Shown: positions 5,167 to 7,931 of the stretch, in pieces
Numbering within the stretch: the first letter of the stretch is position 1
Layout: every line of letters starts with the position of its first letter
Assembly (NCBI GenBank): GCA_937879825.1
Contig: CALFMQ010000179.1
Span: 1-7,931, forward strand
Length of the DNA stretch: 7,931 nt
Direction of reading: 5' to 3'
From: an uncultured Phycisphaerales bacterium
GTDB lineage: Bacteria > Planctomycetota > Phycisphaerae > Phycisphaerales > UBA1924
The notes under the pieces: model-generated
Told to the model about the DNA's origin: nothing
Database searches by the model: none
The model's input: only the letters and a program-made list of their open reading frames with translations
Position numbers and translations under genes: made by a program

Positions 5167-5171
5167 AGGAG
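5167..5171 (+). promoter_or_regulatory. ribosome binding site that fixes the TTG start of infB
   Basis: AGGAG lies seven bases before TTG at 5179. The infB frame has a TGA at 5161-5163, and the first in-frame ATG is not until residue 35 (5281), inside the conserved N-terminal domain. The TTG is therefore the only start with both a good Shine-Dalgarno and the full domain. Confidence 0.85.
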
Positions 5172-5178
5172 CGCCGGT

Positions 5179-7931
5179 TTGGCCAAACGCGTATTCGAGT
5201 TAGCGAAGGAACTCTCGGTCAAGTCCAAGGCCATCGTTGATAAGTGCCAGGCCGAGGGCATTCCGAACATCAGCAACCACATGTCGAGCGTCTCGGCGGG
5301 TCTCGAGGCGACGATCGTGGATTGGTTCAGCGCCGACAACTCGGGCGGCGGGACCGCTGTCGAGACCGCGGAGAAGGTCGATCTGGACCGGGTGCGCGTG
5401 AAGCGCCGGGCCAAGCCCAAGGCGGCGCCGATGCAGGCCGACGAGGGTGATGATGACTCGGCCACGACGACGACCGTCGAGGCCACACCTGAGGCGCCCA
5501 CGCCGACCGTGCCGCCACCGGCGCCACCGGCGCCCGCGGCGCCGCGCACGCCCGCAGTGGAGAGCAAGCCCGAGCCGAAGCCGGCGCCAGCGGAGAAGAA
5601 GCCCGAGTCGCCGGAGGCGCCGAAGCCGAGCGTGAGCCGGCCGGCGGCGGCGGCCAAGGTCGAAACCGATACGAAGCGGCGTCCGAGTGAAAGGGTCGAG
5701 GCGGCGCCGTTGAATGTGCCGACGCGCCCCAAGGTTGTGAGGCCGGTCGGCCCGAAGCTTGAGGTCCAGAAGCCTGCGAAGGTGTCGGGGCCGAAGGTGA
5801 TTCGCGTTGAGGCGCCCGAAGCGCTGCCCGCGCCGAGGGCGCGTCGCGGCGGCGGAGGCGGCGGCCCGGCGACGATGGAGCCGGGCGGTCCGATGCCGGT
5901 GCCCGGAGGGCGGGGCGTGGGGTTCCCCTCGCGCGGCGGCGAAGGCGAGGACGAGAAGGGCGGCCGGCGCAACAAGCGTCGCGGCGGCGGCGGCGGAGGC
6001 GGAACGGGAACGCGCGACCGCGGCCGGGACAGCAAGAGCGGTGGCGGCGGCGGCGGCGAATGGAGCGAGAAGGACCTGCTGGAACGCGAGCAGCGCTTGT
6101 CGCGTTCGGAGGGCTATCTCCGCCAGCGCCGGAGGGACCAGAAGATCAAGACGCAGCAGACCTCATCGCGTGCTACGACGCTTGCCGAGACGGGCGGCAC
6201 GGCGAAGGTCACCAAGCCGTTCACGATCAAGGACCTTTCCGCCGCAACAGGCGTGAAGAGCGCCGACATCATCAAGAAGCTCTTCATGAAGGGCATCATG
6301 GCGAACATGAACGCGTCGCTCGAGGACGAGATGGCGCAGGAGATCATGCTGGAATACAACATCGAGCTTGAGATCGAAGAGGCGCACTCGGCGGAGGACG
6401 CGGTTGTTCAGGAGTTCGAGGTGAATCGCGAGCAGTTGGATGTGCAGGCGCGTGCCCCGATCGTCACGATCCTGGGTCACGTGGACCACGGCAAGACCTC
6501 GCTGCTCGACCGCATCCGCAACACGAATGTCGCCGCGGGCGAGGCGGGCGGCATCACGCAGGCGACGAGTTCCTTCCGCGTGCCGGTGAAGGTGGGCGAC
6601 GAGGAGAAGTGGGTCTGCTTCCTGGACACGCCGGGTCACGAGGCGTTCAGCGAGATGCGTTCGCGCGGCGCGCACATGACGGACGTCGTGGTGCTGGTGG
6701 TTGCGGCGACTGACGGAGTGATGCCGCAGACGGTCGAGTCGATCGCTCACGCGAAGGCGGCGGGTGTTCCCATCATCGTGGCGCTCAACAAGATCGATGT
6801 GCCGAGCGTGACGGAGGAGCAGATTACGAAGATCTACGGCCAGTTGGCCGAGAAGGGGCTCAACCCGACGGCGTGGGGCGGCGAGACCGAGGTCATCAAG
6901 ACCAGCGCGACGAAGGGCACGGGCATCCAGGAACTGCTGGAGACGCTCGACCTGCAGGCGCAGTTGCTGGAACTGACGGCGGACGTGAAGGGCCCGGCGC
7001 GCGGCACGGTTGTCGAGTCGCGCATCGAAGAGGGCCGCGGCCCGGTGGCGAACATCCTCGTGCAGGAGGGCCACCTTGAGGTCGGTCAGTTCATCGTCGC
7101 GGGTCGCGGGTACGGGCGTGTGCGCGACATCACCGATCCGTTCGGCGAGCGGCTCAAGGAGGCGGGGCCTTCGATGCCGGTGCAGATCAGCGGTCTGAAC
7201 GAGGTGCCCGACGCGGGCGACCGGTTCTACATCGTCGACTCGCTCAACAAGGCGCAGGAGGCGGCCGAGCACCGCAAGGATCAGGACCGCCAGCGCGAGT
7301 TGGCGCAGCCGAAGGTCACGCTGGACTCGATGTTCGCGCAGATGGACGCCGCGGAGAAGAAGGAACTGCTCATCGTGCTCAAGGCGGATGTGCAGGGCTC
7401 GGTGGACGCGATCAAGAAGTCGGTGGAGGACATCGCGACCGACGAGGTGCGTGTCCGGGTGCTGTACTCGGCGGTGGGCGGGATCTCGGAGTCGGACGTG
7501 ACGCTCGCGGCGGCGTCCGGCGCGGTGATCCTGGGGTTCAATGTCATCCCGACGGGCAAGGCGCGTCAGTTGGCCGAGCAGAAGGGCGTGGAGATCCGCT
7601 CGTACCAGATCATCTACGACATCGTGGACGACATGAAGAAGGCGGCGGAGGGCCTGCTGGAGCCGGAGATGCGTCAGGAGATCCTGGGGCACGCCGAGGT
7701 CCGTCAGGTGTTCAAGATCACGCGCGTGGGCGCGATCGCGGGTTGCTATGTGACCGACGGCACGATCGAACGGAACGCGATGATTCGCGTGACGCGCGAC
7801 GGGATCGTCATCGAGAACAACCGCGTGCTCGAGCAGCTCAAGCGTTTCAAGGACGATGTCAAGGAAGTCCGCAACGGCCAGGAGTGCGGCATGAAGATCG
7901 TCGGGTACGACGACATCAAGGAAGGCGACAT
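5179..7931 (+). CDS. infB: translation initiation factor IF-2 (3' end cut by the window)
   Basis: GTPase that places initiator tRNA on the 30S subunit and drives subunit joining. 917 codons are present from a TTG start. Residues 2-51 are the first IF2 N-terminal domain (AKRVFELAKELSVKSKAIVDKC). Residues about 75-215 are rich in Pro, Ala, Lys and Glu, and 220-293 are Arg/Gly-rich with three glycine runs. A second IF2 N-terminal domain lies at about 346-405 (KPFTIKDLSAATGVKSADIIKKL). The GTPase domain has G1 GHVDHGKT 433-440, G2 GGIT 457-460, G3 DTPGHEAF 483-490, G4 NKID 537-540 and G5 SA 576-577. Domain II and the C-terminal region follow, including LIVLKADVQGSVDAI and a VFKITRVGAIAGCYVTDG segment. 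The last residues, ECGMKIVGYDDIKEGD, correspond to the end of other IF2s, so only about 15-20 residues are missing. It follows nusA in the conserved order, without ylxR or a small ribosomal protein gene between. Confidence 0.98.
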   Translation, partial: MAKRVFELAKELSVKSKAIVDKCQAEGIPNISNHMSSVSAGLEATIVDWFSADNSGGGTAVETAEKVDLDRVRVKRRAKPKAAPMQADEGDDDSATTTTVEATPEAPTPTVPPPAPPAPAAPRTPAVESKPEPKPAPAEKKPESPEAPKPSVSRPAAAAKVETDTKRRPSERVEAAPLNVPTRPKVVRPVGPKLEVQKPAKVSGPKVIRVEAPEALPAPRARRGGGGGGPATMEPGGPMPVPGGRGVGFPSRGGEGEDEKGGRRNKRRGGGGGGGTGTRDRGRDSKSGGGGGGEWSEKDLLEREQRLSRSEGYLRQRRRDQKIKTQQTSSRATTLAETGGTAKVTKPFTIKDLSAATGVKSADIIKKLFMKGIMANMNASLEDEMAQEIMLEYNIELEIEEAHSAEDAVVQEFEVNREQLDVQARAPIVTILGHVDHGKTSLLDRIRNTNVAAGEAGGITQATSSFRVPVKVGDEEKWVCFLDTPGHEAFSEMRSRGAHMTDVVVLVVAATDGVMPQTVESIAHAKAAGVPIIVALNKIDVPSVTEEQITKIYGQLAEKGLNPTAWGGETEVIKTSATKGTGIQELLETLDLQAQLLELTADVKGPARGTVVESRIEEGRGPVANILVQEGHLEVGQFIVAGRGYGRVRDITDPFGERLKEAGPSMPVQISGLNEVPDAGDRFYIVDSLNKAQEAAEHRKDQDRQRELAQPKVTLDSMFAQMDAAEKKELLIVLKADVQGSVDAIKKSVEDIATDEVRVRVLYSAVGGISESDVTLAAASGAVILGFNVIPTGKARQLAEQKGVEIRSYQIIYDIVDDMKKAAEGLLEPEMRQEILGHAEVRQVFKITRVGAIAGCYVTDGTIERNAMIRVTRDGIVIENNRVLEQLKRFKDDVKEVRNGQECGMKIVGYDDIKEGD
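5848..6057 (+). repeat. low-complexity glycine-run segment inside infB
   Basis: Three runs of glycine codons, mostly GGC: residues 224-229 (5848-5865), 269-275 (5983-6003) and 288-293 (6040-6057), each next to arginines (RRGGG) or serine. They give simple GGC-repeat DNA prone to slippage and an RGG-like, probably disordered and RNA-binding linker in the IF2 N-terminal half. Frame is maintained through all three. Confidence 0.85.

Noticed and set aside
4860..6035. A 391-codon minus-strand frame with poly-Pro and poly-Gly stretches
   Set aside because: Mirror of the NusA tail and the low-complexity IF2 linker; no independent evidence.
6163..7692. A 509-codon open frame antisense to infB
   Set aside because: Arg/Leu/His-rich shadow of the conserved IF2 coding sequence with no domain.
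1..7931. CRISPR arrays, insertion sequences, phage or defence genes
   Set aside because: No spaced repeats, transposase, terminal inverted repeats or defence domains are visible; all genes are ordinary core or motility genes.

Overview
The window reads as ordinary chromosome from a GC-rich, flagellated, Gram-negative-type bacterium. The style of the proteins (an IF2 starting AKRVFELAKELSVKSK, a short NusA, FliM next to a lone STAS protein) fits the Planctomycetota, perhaps Phycisphaerae. That placement is an impression from protein style, not a computed result. There are five protein genes, two of them cut by the window edges, and no mobile element, CRISPR array, tRNA or rRNA that I could recognise.

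Layout. (1) Bases 1-1805, minus strand: most of a DsbD-type thiol:disulfide reductant transporter, truncated just as its C-terminal thioredoxin domain begins. (2) Bases 1806-1965: a short divergent gap with weak promoter-like signals and a palindrome. (3) Bases 1966-2979, plus strand: fliM, the flagellar switch protein. (4) Bases 2976-3335, minus strand: a 119-residue STAS protein, convergent with fliM, the two stop codons interleaved in one CTAG. (5) Bases 3336-3763: a 428-base gap with no convincing long gene but rich in signals. It holds back-to-back divergent promoter candidates, a 10-codon reading frame with a good ribosome binding site, several strong hairpins (some mutually exclusive) and an intrinsic terminator about 60 bases before the next gene. 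(6) Bases 3764-5104, plus strand: nusA. (7) Bases 5179-7931, plus strand: infB (TTG start), cut about 15-20 codons before its expected end.

How they work together. nusA-infB is the conserved transcription/translation operon, and the 74-base gap suggests one transcript. The usual rimP gene in front of nusA is not in this window; its place is taken by the structured leader. The most interesting reading is that 3428-3704 is either a small RNA or, more likely, an attenuator. Ribosomes on the 10-codon frame would decide whether the terminator forms, and NusA, itself a termination factor, could feed back on it. FliM and the STAS protein may both belong to motility or signalling, but only their proximity suggests this.
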